Under the pieces are notes generated by a model. That model did not search any database. It was given only the letters and a program-made list of their open reading frames with translations, and had not been told where the DNA came from. A program made the position numbers and the translations under genes. Source: Stramonita haemastoma (Eukaryota; Mollusca; Gastropoda; Neogastropoda; Muricidae). From it: a stretch of DNA of 17,500 bases. Below are positions 1 to 8,493 of this stretch, one piece after another (positions within the stretch are counted from its first letter, which is position 1; the number at the start of each line of letters is the position of its first letter). Location: positions 38,190,452 to 38,207,951 of the forward strand of contig CM060320.1 of assembly GCA_030674155.1 (NCBI GenBank), read 5' to 3'.

Positions 1-430
1 GGAAGGTAAAGCAACGAGGGAGAGGAGAAGATGGGCGCCGCCCTCAATATGCTGGCTCCCTAGAGAAGCTGAGGTAGGTCTCTGACGCCTCGCTCCCCTA
101 TGACCGCCTAGGTTATGGGACACCTTTACCTTTTACCTTTTACTACCCCCCTGCTCTGGCCTGGTTCCTTCCTTCCTTTACCAGGGAGTTAGTTGGCTGT
201 CTCGTTGCCAAGGACATTGTCATGAGAGGGGAGGGGAGGGGGTCCAGTGCCGGACAGCTGTATGGCCCCTGCAGAACGATAAACCAAGGATGAAAAGAAC
301 ACGCGGTGTATCGTACAACAAAGGAGGCTGGACTGATATACAGTACAGGCGGTAGATTAACTTCATTAGGATTTTATGAATATTCACAAGAAAGGTCCGG
401 CAGATGTTTGTTCTGAATCCTTGGCCATAA
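1..430. other. Non-coding flank, possible end of a dispersed repeat
   Basis: No gene is visible. At about 30-146 a GC-richer stretch ends in a short tandem of TTTACC/TTTTACC words, which looks like the tail of a short retroelement. I recall similar text in other gastropod sequences, but I cannot prove this from one copy. A G-rich patch (about 226-243) and a TTCC run (about 166-180) follow. The only open frame here, on the minus strand, reads into the CA/CG microsatellite and is not credible as a gene. Confidence 0.35.
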
Positions 431-585
431 TTCATACAAACACGCTCGCGCGCGCGCGCGCGTGCCCACACACACACATACACGCGCGTGCGCGCACACG
501 CACACACATACATACATACATACACATACTTTCTCTCTCTCTCACTCACTCACACACACACACACAGGCACACACAGGCACACAC

Positions 586-644
<59 letters not shown>

Positions 645-672
645 ACAGCACACACTTACACACACACTTTCA
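431..672. repeat. Compound CG/CA/CATA/CT microsatellite
   Basis: The tract runs in order: (CG)n near 443-462, mixed CA and CGCG words to about 500, (CATA)n, (CT)n, (CACT)n, then an interrupted (CA)n. The longest pure CA run is 588-643 (56 nt). Most of the tract is strictly alternating pyrimidine-purine. The His/Thr-rich open frames across it are translations of the repeat. The surviving CG dinucleotides suggest little methylation-driven CpG decay, which is an inference. Confidence 0.95.
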
Positions 673-905
673 AAAGAATGAACGGTCAGCGGTTCTTAAT
701 TAATGAATTAATAGGGCAGCTCATGCATATATAAATTATACATGTAAAAGGGGATAAATGAAAAATAGGGGGGGTGAGGAAAAGGTGACACAGGGTCTGA
801 CACTTCCTGCTGACCAATGGTCAGTGTGGATAGAAAGGGGGCACTGTTAGCATGGAGGAGACGGTAATTACTCAACGTGCTGTTATCCCTATGGGTTTGG
901 CCAGC

Positions 906-1115
906 TTCTGGCGGGGTTGTTTTTTTTCTTCTGTTTTTTTTTCTTCCCTTTCTTCTTCTTCTCTTTGATTTTCTTTGTTCGGTCTGTCTGCGTGTCTTAT
1001 TTGGTTCTGTTTTCCTCTGTCTATCCGTCTGTGTGTCTGTCTGTTTGTGTGTCTGTCTGTCTGTCTGTCTCCCCCCCCCCCCTTTCTCTCTCTCTCTCTC
1101 ACTCACTCTCTCTCT
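906..1115. repeat. Pyrimidine-rich tract with (TCTG)n, poly(C) and (TC)n
   Basis: The tract is T-rich with CTT words at 917-965, (TCTG/TGTC)n at about 980-1070, a 12-C run at 1071-1082, and (TC)n with TCAC interruptions to 1115. It directly abuts the SINE fragment that begins at 1116. The cysteine/valine/leucine-rich open frames through it are repeat translations. Confidence 0.9.
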
Positions 1116-1279
1116 CACGTTAAATCCTGTCCCGCTGTTCGTAAGAATAGGCCATCGTGTGCCGGTGGGGGGAACAGATGACATTTACAAAACTGCATAC
1201 ACACGGGGACTGGATGTAAAAAAGCACGAGTGCTTATTCCATTATCCTCGATATAAAAGAATAAATCAAATCAAATCAG
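1116..1279 (+). mobile_element. SINE family C fragment, copy 1 (V-domain-like, 5' truncated)
   Basis: This is the first of three copies of one dispersed repeat in the window; the others are 6851-7150 (+) and 10456-10672 (-). Shared landmarks in order are CACGTTAAATC, AAGAATAGGCCATCGTGTG, GAACAGATGAC, ACTGCATACACACG, GGACTGGATGTAAA, and a tail GCTTATTCCATTATCC followed by AATAAATCAAATCAAATCA. The other two copies extend further 5' into CCCAAAAGTCCTTCGGATGAGAC, which is missing here. A (TC)n tract stands in its place. The AT-rich tail with pentamer repeats is typical of a SINE 3' end. No coding capacity is expected. Confidence 0.8.
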
Positions 1280-1286
1280 TCATATC

Positions 1287-1368
1287 AATCCGTGTCTCTG
1301 TGTCTTTCTGTCTCTGTCCGTGTGTCTGCCTGTCTGTCTGCTTGTCTGTCTGCTTGTCTGTCTGTCTA

Positions 1369-1408
<40 letters not shown>

Positions 1409-1421
1409 CGCCTCTCTCTTA
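1287..1421. repeat. (TCTG)n tetranucleotide array
   Basis: Tandem TCTG/TGTC words follow the 3' tail of SINE copy 1 after a few bases. The right half (about 1345-1400) is nearly pure. Cysteine/leucine/serine open frames through it are artefacts. Confidence 0.93.
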
Positions 1422-1650
1422 ATCCCAATCATTTGTTTATCAATTTAAGATAGAGTCAAATCAATTCAAACCATTCTTTTCAAACTTTTTCTTAAGTCTT
1501 GAAAAAAAGACGGAAAGCGGGGAAAAAAAGAAGAAGAAGGAACCGTCTATCCTTTTTCCTGTAGACCTTTTGAAACACTAAAATCACATTTCCTGAAAGG
1601 CTCTGGTTCGTCTGAATGTGAAGTAAAAATGGCGGAAATTGCGGAAGGAG
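1422..1650. other. Unassigned AT-rich spacer
   Basis: I see no gene or recognisable repeat. There are short A runs near 1501-1540. The spacer separates the TCTG array from the GAT/GAC array. Confidence 0.5.
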
Positions 1651-1709
1651 GATGACGATGATGGTGATGATGGTGATGATGGTGATGATGATGATGATGG
1701 TGATGATGG

Positions 1710-1778
<69 letters not shown>

Positions 1779-1788
1779 CGACGACGAC

Positions 1789-1846
<58 letters not shown>

Positions 1847-1920
1847 CCGATGATGATGATGATGATGATAATGATGATGATGATGATGATGATGATGATG
1901 CCGATGATGATGATGATGAT

Positions 1921-1952
<32 letters not shown>

Positions 1953-1975
1953 CGACGACGAAAGATGATGATGAA
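1651..1975. repeat. (GAT)n/(GAC)n trinucleotide array
   Basis: About 300 bp of GAT repeats is interrupted by blocks of GAC (about 1777-1790 and 1922-1960) and by GGT and GCC points. It reads as poly-Asp or poly-Met on the plus strand and poly-His, Ser or Ile on the minus strand, all open because the repeat lacks stops. A second array of the same GAT/GAC type with added GGT lies at 13861-14212. The array runs into a minus-strand SINE at 1984 with no unique spacer, so it probably grew from or near that element's tail. Confidence 0.93.
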
Positions 1976-1983
1976 CATGATGG

Positions 1984-2247
1984 TATGTTCGTGTTTCCGT
2001 AACCCACCGAACGCGGACATGCATGGCTTATGGGATCTTTAACGTGCATATTTTGATCTTCTACATGTATACACACGAACGAAAATGAAGGCACTGGCAA
2101 GCCTGCATTTGGAGTTGACCTGGGAGATGGTAAAACCCCCTACCTTTTCATTCACCAAACGTGATTTCGAGATTCTAACCCACAACTTCATGGACCCAAA
2201 GAGATCGAGGTCGAACATTCTTGACCACTCGGCTATAGCGTCCATCG
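1984..2247 (-). mobile_element. tRNA-derived SINE family A, copy 1
   Basis: Read on the minus strand, the element starts near 2247 with a tRNA-like head. The A-box-like GCCGAGTGGTCAAG (about 2220-2235) and B-box-like GGTTAGAATC (2171-2180, one mismatch to GGTTCGAATC) are spaced as in a tRNA. The body carries GGGAG, CAACTCC, CAGGCTTGCC, a CACGTTAAAGATCC block and GTTACGGAAACACG. The same landmarks recur at 7157-7348 and 12671-13770, so the family is seen directly. The A/B boxes are those of an internal RNA polymerase III promoter. The tail end abuts the GAT/GAC array. I recognise the family as widespread in caenogastropods, from memory. Confidence 0.82.
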
Positions 2248-2773
2248 TTTATTAGTTAAAAAAACACCCACCCAACCCCCCAAAACCCCTCAGCTGGATG
2301 AAGTCCTCACTCCAGATGGTCAGTAAAGATGCCACACACCTAATCTGTATCTGCCATTACGCGGACGGAACTCTAGACGGTAAGCCCGGTCAGTAAGTTA
2401 GCGCATTTTTATGACTCAGCCCGACACGCAAGTCAAAAGGAGAGCCTCCCTGGGCTTAGTGCCAAGCGGTAATATGTATCTATACCAATACGTTAGCTGT
2501 GCCCTCTCGTCCGGTGGGCAGGGAGGGAGGGAGGGAGGACTGTGGGAGGAGAGTTACTGGCGGCATCAGCGTGGTGTCGCCCAGTTGATCCAGCAGGTCT
2601 TGATGGACAGGGTTTTGTGGGGAGAGCTCGGTCAAGCGGTCTTCCTGGAATTTATTATAATTATAGTGTTCTTGTGGTCAGGCTGACTGTAGAGGTGAGT
2701 GTGGTCAAGGGGCTGGAGAAAGGGTCTGTGTGGTGTGGTGGGAGAAGGGAGAGAGAGTGTTGAGGGAGAGTGG
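2248..2773. other. Spacer between SINE A and the minisatellite
   Basis: This is mostly single-copy-looking DNA with mixed base composition. It contains a GGGA run (about 2521-2540), a GTGAGT donor-like site (plus strand, 2695-2700) and an ambiguous minus-strand ORF listed separately. The plus-strand open frame from 2411 lacks any recognisable domain and ends just before the donor-like site. I see no clear gene. Confidence 0.4.
2480..2677 (-). pseudogene. Doubtful coding-like minus-strand ORF (possible exon remnant)
   Basis: A 65-codon open stretch runs from after a TGA (2678-2680) to TAG (2480-2482). It reads as ordinary soluble-protein text rather than low complexity, with segments such as FQEDRLTELSPQNPVHQDLL and LMPPVTLLPQ, and many third positions are G or C. 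On the minus strand there is an acceptor-like CTCACCTCTACAG upstream, but the frame has a stop between it and the ORF. The nearer TTCCAG lacks a pyrimidine tract. I recognise no family. It could be an exon relic, part of a dispersed repeat, or chance: the plus strand is open here too. Confidence 0.2.
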
Positions 2774-2930
2774 TGTTGTTATAAAATGTATTGGTCAGAG
2801 ACAGTAGTGTTAGTGTTATAAAATGTATTGGTCAGAGACAGTAGTGTTAGTGTTATAAAATGTATTGGTCAGAGACAGTAGTGTTAGTGTTATAAAATGT
2901 ATTGGTCAGAGACAGTAGTGTAGTGAGTGT
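2774..2930. repeat. Minisatellite zone I: four 37-bp units
   Basis: Four nearly identical copies start at 2779, 2816, 2853 and 2890, exactly 37 bp apart. Each contains TTATAAAATGTATTGG, TCAGAGACAG and TAGTGTTAGTG. The period exceeds 31 by a partial copy of the extension (GTTAGT). This is a very recent local amplification at the array edge, followed by degraded units to about 3060. Confidence 0.93.
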
Positions 2931-5865
2931 TTAAAATGTATTGTTCAGAGACAGTAGTTATTAGATGTAAAGATATGTGTTGTAAAATGTATTGTTAGAG
3001 ACAGTAGTGTGTAATTAATGTATTGTTAGAGAAAGTGTTGTAGTTGTGTAAAATGTATTGTTAAGAGACAGTAGTGTTAAAATATTAAATTGTATTGTTG
3101 AGAGACAGTGTAGATGAAAGTTGTGTTGTAAAATGTATTGTTAAGAGACAGTAGTGTTGTAAAATGCATTGTTCAGAGACAGTGTCAGATGAAAGTTGTG
3201 TTGTAAAATGTATTGTTAAGAGACAGAAGTGTTGTAAAATGTATTGTTAAGAGACAGTAGTGTTGTAAAATGTCATTGTTACAGAGACAGTAGTGTTGTA
3301 AAATGTATTGTTAAGAGACAGTAGTGTTGTAAAATGTATTGTTAAGAGACAGTGTCAGATGAAAGTTGTGTTGTAAAATGTATTGTTAAGAGACAGTAGT
3401 GTTGTAAAATGTATTGTTAAGAGACAGTAGTGTTGTAAAATGTATTGTTAAGAGACAGTAGTGTTGTAAAATGTATTGTTAAGAGACAGTAGTGTTGTAA
3501 AATGTATTGTTAAGAGACAGTAGTGTTGTAAAATGTATTGTTAAGAGACAGAAGTGTTGTAAAATGTATTGTTAAGAGACAGTAGTGTTGTAAAATGTAT
3601 TGTTAAGAGACAGTATGTGTTGTAAAATGTATTGTTAAGAGACAGTAGTGTTGTAAAATGTATTGTTAAGAGACAGTAGTGTTGTAAAATGTATTGTTAA
3701 GAGACAGTAGTGTTGTAAAATGTATTGTTAAGAGACAGTAGTGTTGTAAAATGTATTGTTAAGAGACAGTGTCAGATGAAAGTTGTGTTGTAAAATGTAT
3801 TGTTAAGAGACAGAAGTGTTGTAAAATGTATTGTTAAGAGACAGTAGTGTTGTAAAATGCATTGTTCAGAGACAGTGTCAGATGAAAGTATGTGTTGTAA
3901 AATGTATTGTTAAGAGACATAGTGTTGAAAATGTATTGTTAAGAGACAGTAGTGTTGTAAAAATGCATTGTTCAGAGACAGTGTCAGATGAAAGTTGTGT
4001 TGTAAAATGTATTGTTAAGAGACAGAAGTGTTGTAAAATGCATTGTTCAGAGACAGTAGTGTTGTAAAATGCATTGTTCAGAGACAGTGTCAGATGAAAG
4101 TTGTGTTGTAAAATGTATTGTTAAGAGACAGTAGTGTTGTAAAATGTATTGTTCAGAGACAGTGTCAGATGAAGTTGTGTTGTAAAATGTATTGTTAAGA
4201 GACAGTAGTGTTGTAAAATGTATTGTTAAGAGACAGTAGTGTTGTAAAATGTATTGTTCAAGAGACAGTAGTGTTGTAAAATGTATTGTTCAGAGACAGT
4301 GTCAGATGAAAGGTGTGTTGTAAATGTATATTGTTAAGAGACAGAAGTGTTGTAAAATGTATTGTTAAAGAGACAGTAGTGTTGTAAAATGCATTGTTCA
4401 GAGACAGTGTCAGATGAAAGTTGTGTGTAAAATGTATTGTTAAGAGACATGTATGTGTGTAAAATGTATTGTTCAGAGACAGTGTCAGATGAAAGTTGTG
4501 TTGTAAAATGTATTGTTAAGAGAACAGTAGTGTTGTAAAATGTATTGTTAAGAGACAGTAGTGTTGTAAAATGTATTGTTCAGAGACAGTGTCAGATGAA
4601 AGTTGTGTTGTAAAATGTATTGTTAAGAGACAGTAGTGTTGTAAAATGTATTGTTAAGAGACAGTAGTGTTGTAAAATGTATTGTTCAGAGACAGTGTCA
4701 GATGAAAGTTGTGATTGTAAAATGTATTGTTAAGAGACAGTAGTGTTGTAAAATGTATTGTTAAGAGACAGTAGTGTTGTAAAATGCATTGTTCAGAGAC
4801 AGTAGTGTTAGATGGAAGTTGTGTTGTAAAATGTATTGTTAAGAGACAGAAGTGTTGTAAAATGTATTGTTGAGAGACAGTAGTGTTGTAAAATGTATTG
4901 TTAAGAGACAGTAGTGTTGTAAAATGTATTGTTAAGAGACAGTAGTGTTGTAAAATGTATTGTTCAGAGACAGTAGTGTTGTAAAATGTATTGTTAAGAG
5001 ACAGTAGTGTTGTAAAATGTATTGTTAAGAGACAGTAGTGTTGTAAAATGTATTGTTAAGAGACAGTAGTGTTGTAAAATGTATTGTTAAGAGACAGTAG
5101 TGTTGTAAAATGTATTGTTAAGAGACAGTAGTGTTGTAAAATGTATGTTAAGAGACAGTAGTGTTGTAAAATGTATTGTTAAGAGACAGTAGTGTTGTAA
5201 AATGCATTGTTCAGAGACAGTGTCAGATGGAAGTTGTGTTGTAAAATGTATTGTTAAGAGACAGTAGTGTTGTAAAATGTATTGTTAAGAGACAGTGTTA
5301 GATGAAAGTTGTGTTGTAAAATGTATTGTTCAGAGACAGTAGTGTTGTAAAATGTATTGTTAAGAGACAGTAGTGTTGTAAAATGTATTGTTAAGAGACA
5401 GTAGTGTTGTAAAATGTATTGTTAAGAGACAGTAGTGTTGTAAAAAGCATTTTTCAGAGACAGTAGTGTTAGATGGAAGTTGTGTTGTAAAATGTATTGT
5501 TAAGAGACAGTAGTGTCGTAAAATGTATTGTTGAGAGAAAGTGTTGTTGTAAAATGTATTGTTGAGAGACAGCAGTGTTAGATGAAAGTAGTGTTGTAAA
5601 ATGTATTGTTCAGAGACAATAGTGTTGTAAAATGATTGTTCAGAGACAATAGTGTTACCAAAATGTATTAAGAGAAAGTCTTGTTGTAAAATGTACTGTT
5701 AAGAGACAGTAGTATTGTAAAATGTATTGTTCAGAAGACAGTCTTAGATGAAAGTTGTGTTGTAAAATGTATTGTTAAGAGACAGTGTTAGATGGAAGTT
5801 GTGTTGTAAAATGTATTGTTTAAGAGACAGTAGTGTTGTAAAATGTATTGTTAAGAGACAGTAGT
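2931..5865. repeat. Minisatellite zone II: 31-bp units with about 106-bp higher order
   Basis: Most units are TGTTGTAAAATGTATTG plus TTAAGAGACAGTAG. Long units carry the extension GTCAGATGAAAGTT, often beside the variant TGCATTGTTCAGAGACAG. Extensions occur near 3184, 3354, 3771, 3877, 3982, 4088, 4165, 4301, 4407, 4484, 4590, 4697, 4807, 5222, 5298, 5470 and later. Spacings are about 75, 106, 137 or 416 bp, that is, one 44-bp unit plus 1, 2, 3 or 12 units of 31 bp. The commonest spacing, 105-107 bp, defines a trimer repeat between 3771 and 4807. Confidence 0.92.
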
Positions 5866-6735
5866 GCTAGGTGGAAGTAGTGTTATAAAATGTATTGTGA
5901 AGAGACAGTAGTGTTATAAAATGTATTGTGAAAAGACAGTAGTGTTATAAAATGTATTGTGAAAAGACAGTAGTGTTATAAAATGTATTGTGAAGAGACA
6001 GTAGTGTTATAGAATGTATTGTGAAAAGACAGTAGTGTTATAGAATGTATTTTGAAGAGAACGTAGTGTTATAAAATGTATTGTGAAAAGACAGTAGTGT
6101 TATAAAATGTATTGTGAAGAGACAGTAGTGTTATAAAATGTATTGTGAAAAGACAGTAGTGTTATAAAATGTATTGTGAAGAGACAGTAGTGTTATAGAA
6201 TGTATTGTGAAAAGACAGTAGTGTTATAGAATGTATTTTGAAGAGAACGTAGTGTTATAAAATGTATTGTGAAGAGACAGTAGTGTTATAGAATGTATTG
6301 TGAAAAGACAGTAGTGTTATAGAATGTATTTTGAAGAGAACGTAGTGTTATAAAATGTATTGTGAAGAGACAGTAGTGTTATAAAATGTATTGTGAAGAG
6401 ACAGTAGTGTTATAAAATGTATTGTGAAAAGACAGTAGTGTTATAAAATGTATTGTGAAAAGACAGTAGTGTTATAAAATGTATTGTGAAGAGACAGTAG
6501 TGTTATAAAATGTATTGTGAAGAGACAGTAGTGTTATAAAATGTATTGTGAAGAGACAGTAGTGCTAGGTGGAAGTAGTGTTATAAAATGTATTGTTAAG
6601 AGACAGTAGTGCTAGGTGGAAGTAGTGTTATAAAATGTATTGTGAAGAGACAGTAGTGCTAGGTGGAAGTAGTGTTATAAAATGTATTGTGAAGAGACAG
6701 TAGTGTTATAGAATGTATTTTGAAGAGACAGTAGT
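5866..6735. repeat. Minisatellite zone III: TGAAGAGACAG units, 93/186-bp higher order
   Basis: Units read TTATAAAATGTATTG then TGAAGAGACAGTAGTG, mixed with TTATAGAATG and TGAAAAGACAG variants. A marked variant with ATGTATTTTGAAGAGAACG occurs at 6043, 6229 and 6322, which are 186 and 93 bp apart (6 and 3 units). It always follows a TATAGAATG/TGAAAAGAC unit. Long units with GCTAGGTGGAAGTAG occur near 5865, 6563, 6610 and 6657. Confidence 0.92.
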
Positions 6736-6850
6736 GTTATAAAATATATGGTTAAGAGACAGTAGTGTTATAGAATGTATTATAGAAATGTTATAGAATG
6801 TGTTATAGAAAGTAGTGTTAGGAGAAATTATTGTTATAAAATGTATTGTT

Positions 6851-7150
6851 AAATCCCGTTCAAGGGGATTTTTCCCCTGGAGTTAACATCAGTGCAGACT
6901 CCACTTCCCCCAAAAGTCCTTCGGATGAGACTATAAATCGAGTCCGCGGTGCGAACGCACGCAGAACATCTTGTGCACACGTTAAATCTTGTTCCGCTTT
7001 TCGAAAGAGTAGGCCATTGTGTGCCAGTGGGAACAGATGACAGAATTAATAAAACTGCATACACACGCCGGGGACTGGATGTAAAAAAAAAAAAAACCCA
7101 CATGAGTGCTTATTCCATTATCCTGAATAGAAAAGAATAAATAGATAAAT
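6851..7150 (+). mobile_element. SINE family C, copy 2 (most complete)
   Basis: The copy begins at AAATCCCGTTCAAGG, exactly where the minisatellite ends. It carries a 6-bp hairpin (AGGGGA 6863-6868 with TCCCCT 6873-6878), GGAGTTAACATCAGTGCAG, then the conserved block TCCTTCGGATGAGAC, CACGTTAAATC, TTTTCGAAAGAGTAGG, GGGAACAGATGACA and CATACACACG. It ends at TTATTCCATTATCC followed by (AAAT)n. The TTCGGATGAGAC...TAAA...CGAG...AAGAGTAGG order resembles the central domain of V-SINEs, as recalled from the family. I did not find a tRNA-type A/B box pair at its 5' end. No ORF of note. Confidence 0.8.
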
Positions 7151-7156
7151 AAATAA

Positions 7157-7348
7157 ATCTTCTGCATGTGTATTCTATACAGGTAGGGAATGAAGGTACT
7201 GGCAGGTTTGCACTCGAAGTTGAACTGGAATATCGTAAAAGTCCCTATTTCCCCAGACGTCACTGCCGAGATTCGAACTCACGACTTCATGGACCCATGG
7301 GCTTGAAGTCGAGCAGTCTTAACCATTCGGCTGTAGCGTTCGTCGGAA
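7157..7348 (-). mobile_element. tRNA-derived SINE family A, copy 2
   Basis: On the minus strand the head near 7348 contains GCCGAATGGTTAAG (about 7318-7333) and GAGTTCGAATC (7270-7280), matching Pol III A and B boxes. The long arm between them suggests a class II (Ser/Leu-type) tRNA origin, which is inference. The body matches copy 1 (1984-2247) over the CAACTTC, GCAAACCTGCCAGTACC and CATGCAGAAG blocks. It is truncated at the tail, where it meets the (AAAT)n tail of SINE C copy 2; the two elements lie tail to tail. Confidence 0.82.
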
Positions 7349-7413
7349 GGCGAGAATTCTTCCAGTGGCTTTGTTGAAAGGGCAAAACAATCGCCATTTT
7401 TGTGGTGGATCGA

Positions 7414-7424
7414 TGGTCTAGAGG
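7414..7424 (+). promoter_or_regulatory. Pol III A box of SINE B
   Basis: TGGTCTAGAGG fits the tRNA A-box consensus TRGYNNARNNGG except at its last base. It is part of the element's internal promoter; activity is unknown. Confidence 0.75.
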
Positions 7425-7471
7425 TAACACGCCTGTCTGGAAAGCGAAAAGTCCGGGTCAGAGTGTGCGGT

Positions 7472-7482
7472 GGTTCGAATCC
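7472..7482 (+). promoter_or_regulatory. Pol III B box of SINE B
   Basis: GGTTCGAATCC is an exact match to the B-box consensus. It lies 47 bp after the A box, consistent with a tRNA that had a long variable arm or a slightly enlarged SINE head. Confidence 0.82.
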
Positions 7483-7835
7483 CGTTTGGGCCCAAAACTT
7501 TTCCCCCATCTATTAGACCATGAGTGGTGATCTGGGTGGTAGTCTTTCGGATGAGACGAAAAACTGAGGTCCCGTGTGTTACACATCATTATTTTAGCGC
7601 ACGTAAAAAACTCACAGCAACAAGAGGGCTGTCCCTTGCAAAATTCTGTGGGAAAAAAGCCACACTGATAGGGAAACACATACAGTTGCTGACAGGAAAA
7701 AAAAGAGAAAATAATGGGTGGCACTGTACCTGTGGCGACGCGCTCTCCCGGTGAGAGCAGCCCGACTTTCACGCAGAGAAATCTGCTGTGACATAAAGTG
7801 GTATAAAATAGATTAAATACAAAAAAAATACAAAA

Positions 7836-7957
7836 AAATTTTTTTGACAGACGGAGCTGAAATTTGAACCCGCAGTCTTTTAGAATGCAACTGAGATCTG
7901 GCAAATCCAATAAAGAATATTTTGTGTATTTTTGGAAAAACTATGGACCTGTACTGA

Positions 7958-7959
<2 letters not shown>
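7836..7959. other. Spacer with a possible degraded tRNA-like B box
   Basis: The minus strand carries GGGTTCAAATTTC near 7858-7872, resembling a B box, but no convincing A box follows. It may be a relic SINE head or chance. Confidence 0.25.

Positions 7960-8027
<68 letters not shown>
7960..8027. repeat. (AT)n microsatellite
   Basis: Pure alternating AT runs over about 60 bp (7960-8020), then TTATATAG. It is self-complementary and able to extrude a cruciform. Confidence 0.97.
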
Positions 8028-8371
8028 GTCACACCAGTGGAATGCTATATTACACAAAAAAAGAAGACAGAAAAAGAAGCCCACTCCCTTTTAATATGAA
8101 TGTTATTAAGATTTTCTTGAGGTATGATGTGTGTAAGTAAGACTATATGCATATGTCATTCGTAAGTAAGTCTGCTTCTTAGACAGGTGCACTGTAGGAA
8201 TTGGGAGGAGGTTGGGGGGGGGGGGGAGTACAAATACAATGAGATTCTTTCTTTTTTTATCTTTCTTTTTTTTCTTTCTTTTTTTTCTAACCCCCTTTGA
8301 TAAGAGAGGCTGACTCATTCTGCAGTTAAGCTGCGACTTTTGAAAGAGAGATAGAGGGGATAGAGATGCAG
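8028..8371. other. Spacer, no gene seen
   Basis: Contains a 13-G run (8214-8226), a T-rich CTTT stretch (about 8245-8290) and purine-rich DNA from 8342. The minus-strand Lys-rich open frame is a product of the T-rich tract. Confidence 0.5.
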
Positions 8372-8411
8372 AGAGAGAGGGGGTGGGGGTGGGAGAGAGA
8401 GGGGGAGATGA

Positions 8412-8489
<78 letters not shown>
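8372..8489. repeat. (GA)n microsatellite
   Basis: Purine-rich DNA passes into pure (AG)n at about 8419-8489. It ends sharply at TTTACGG. Confidence 0.95.

Positions 8490-8493
<4 letters not shown>

Larger units (their letters stand above)
2774..6850. repeat. 4.1 kb minisatellite, 31-bp basic unit with longer variants
   Basis: About 130 tandem units share the core TGTAAAATGTATTG followed by TTAAGAGACAG then TAGTGT. The basic period is 31 bp. Some units carry a 13-16 bp extension of the type GTCAGATGAAAGTT or GCTAGGTGGAAGTA. Sequence variants fall into three zones: GG/37-bp units at the left, TTAAG or TTCAG units in the middle, TGAAG or TGAAAAG units at the right. Units become irregular at both edges (about 2930-3060 and 6735-6850). 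It has no long ORF; a 78-codon frame at 3831-4067 is incidental. The right edge meets a SINE at 6851. Non-coding; whether it is transcribed cannot be told. Confidence 0.97.
7403..7835 (+). mobile_element. tRNA-derived SINE family B with V-type central domain
   Basis: The element has a tRNA-like head (7407-7493) with A box TGGTCTAGAGG (7414-7424) and B box GGTTCGAATCC (7472-7482). The central block TCTTTCGGATGAGACGAAAA is followed by ACTGAGGTCCCGTGTG (7542-7580). A body with CACGTAAAAAACTCACAGC, GGGTGGCACTGTA and GCGACGCGCTCTCCCGG follows, then an A-rich tail with TACAAAA words (about 7800-7835). The central block matches the one in SINE C, so two families here share one domain. Similar elements are common in snail genomes, from memory. 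The length of about 430 bp suggests a near full-length copy. Non-coding. Confidence 0.85.

Noticed and set aside
1492..2100. Poly-His, poly-Ser, poly-Ile and poly-Asp frames
   Set aside because: Translations of the GAT/GAC array in different frames.
2774..5865. Sequencing-adapter contamination because of AGAGACAG
   Set aside because: Only 10 bases match the Tn5 mosaic end; the remaining 21 or more bases of the unit differ and carry patterned natural variation across zones.
2774..6850. Possible CRISPR array (regular short repeats)
   Set aside because: Units are contiguous with no unique spacers, the period varies by fixed extensions, and the context is eukaryotic. It is a minisatellite.
7270..7348. 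Minus-strand tRNA-Ser/Leu gene
   Set aside because: It is the head of SINE A; the same body follows it in three copies.
7403..7500. Functional tRNA gene
   Set aside because: A and B boxes are good, but the acceptor stem does not pair well and the sequence continues into a SINE body with an A-rich tail.
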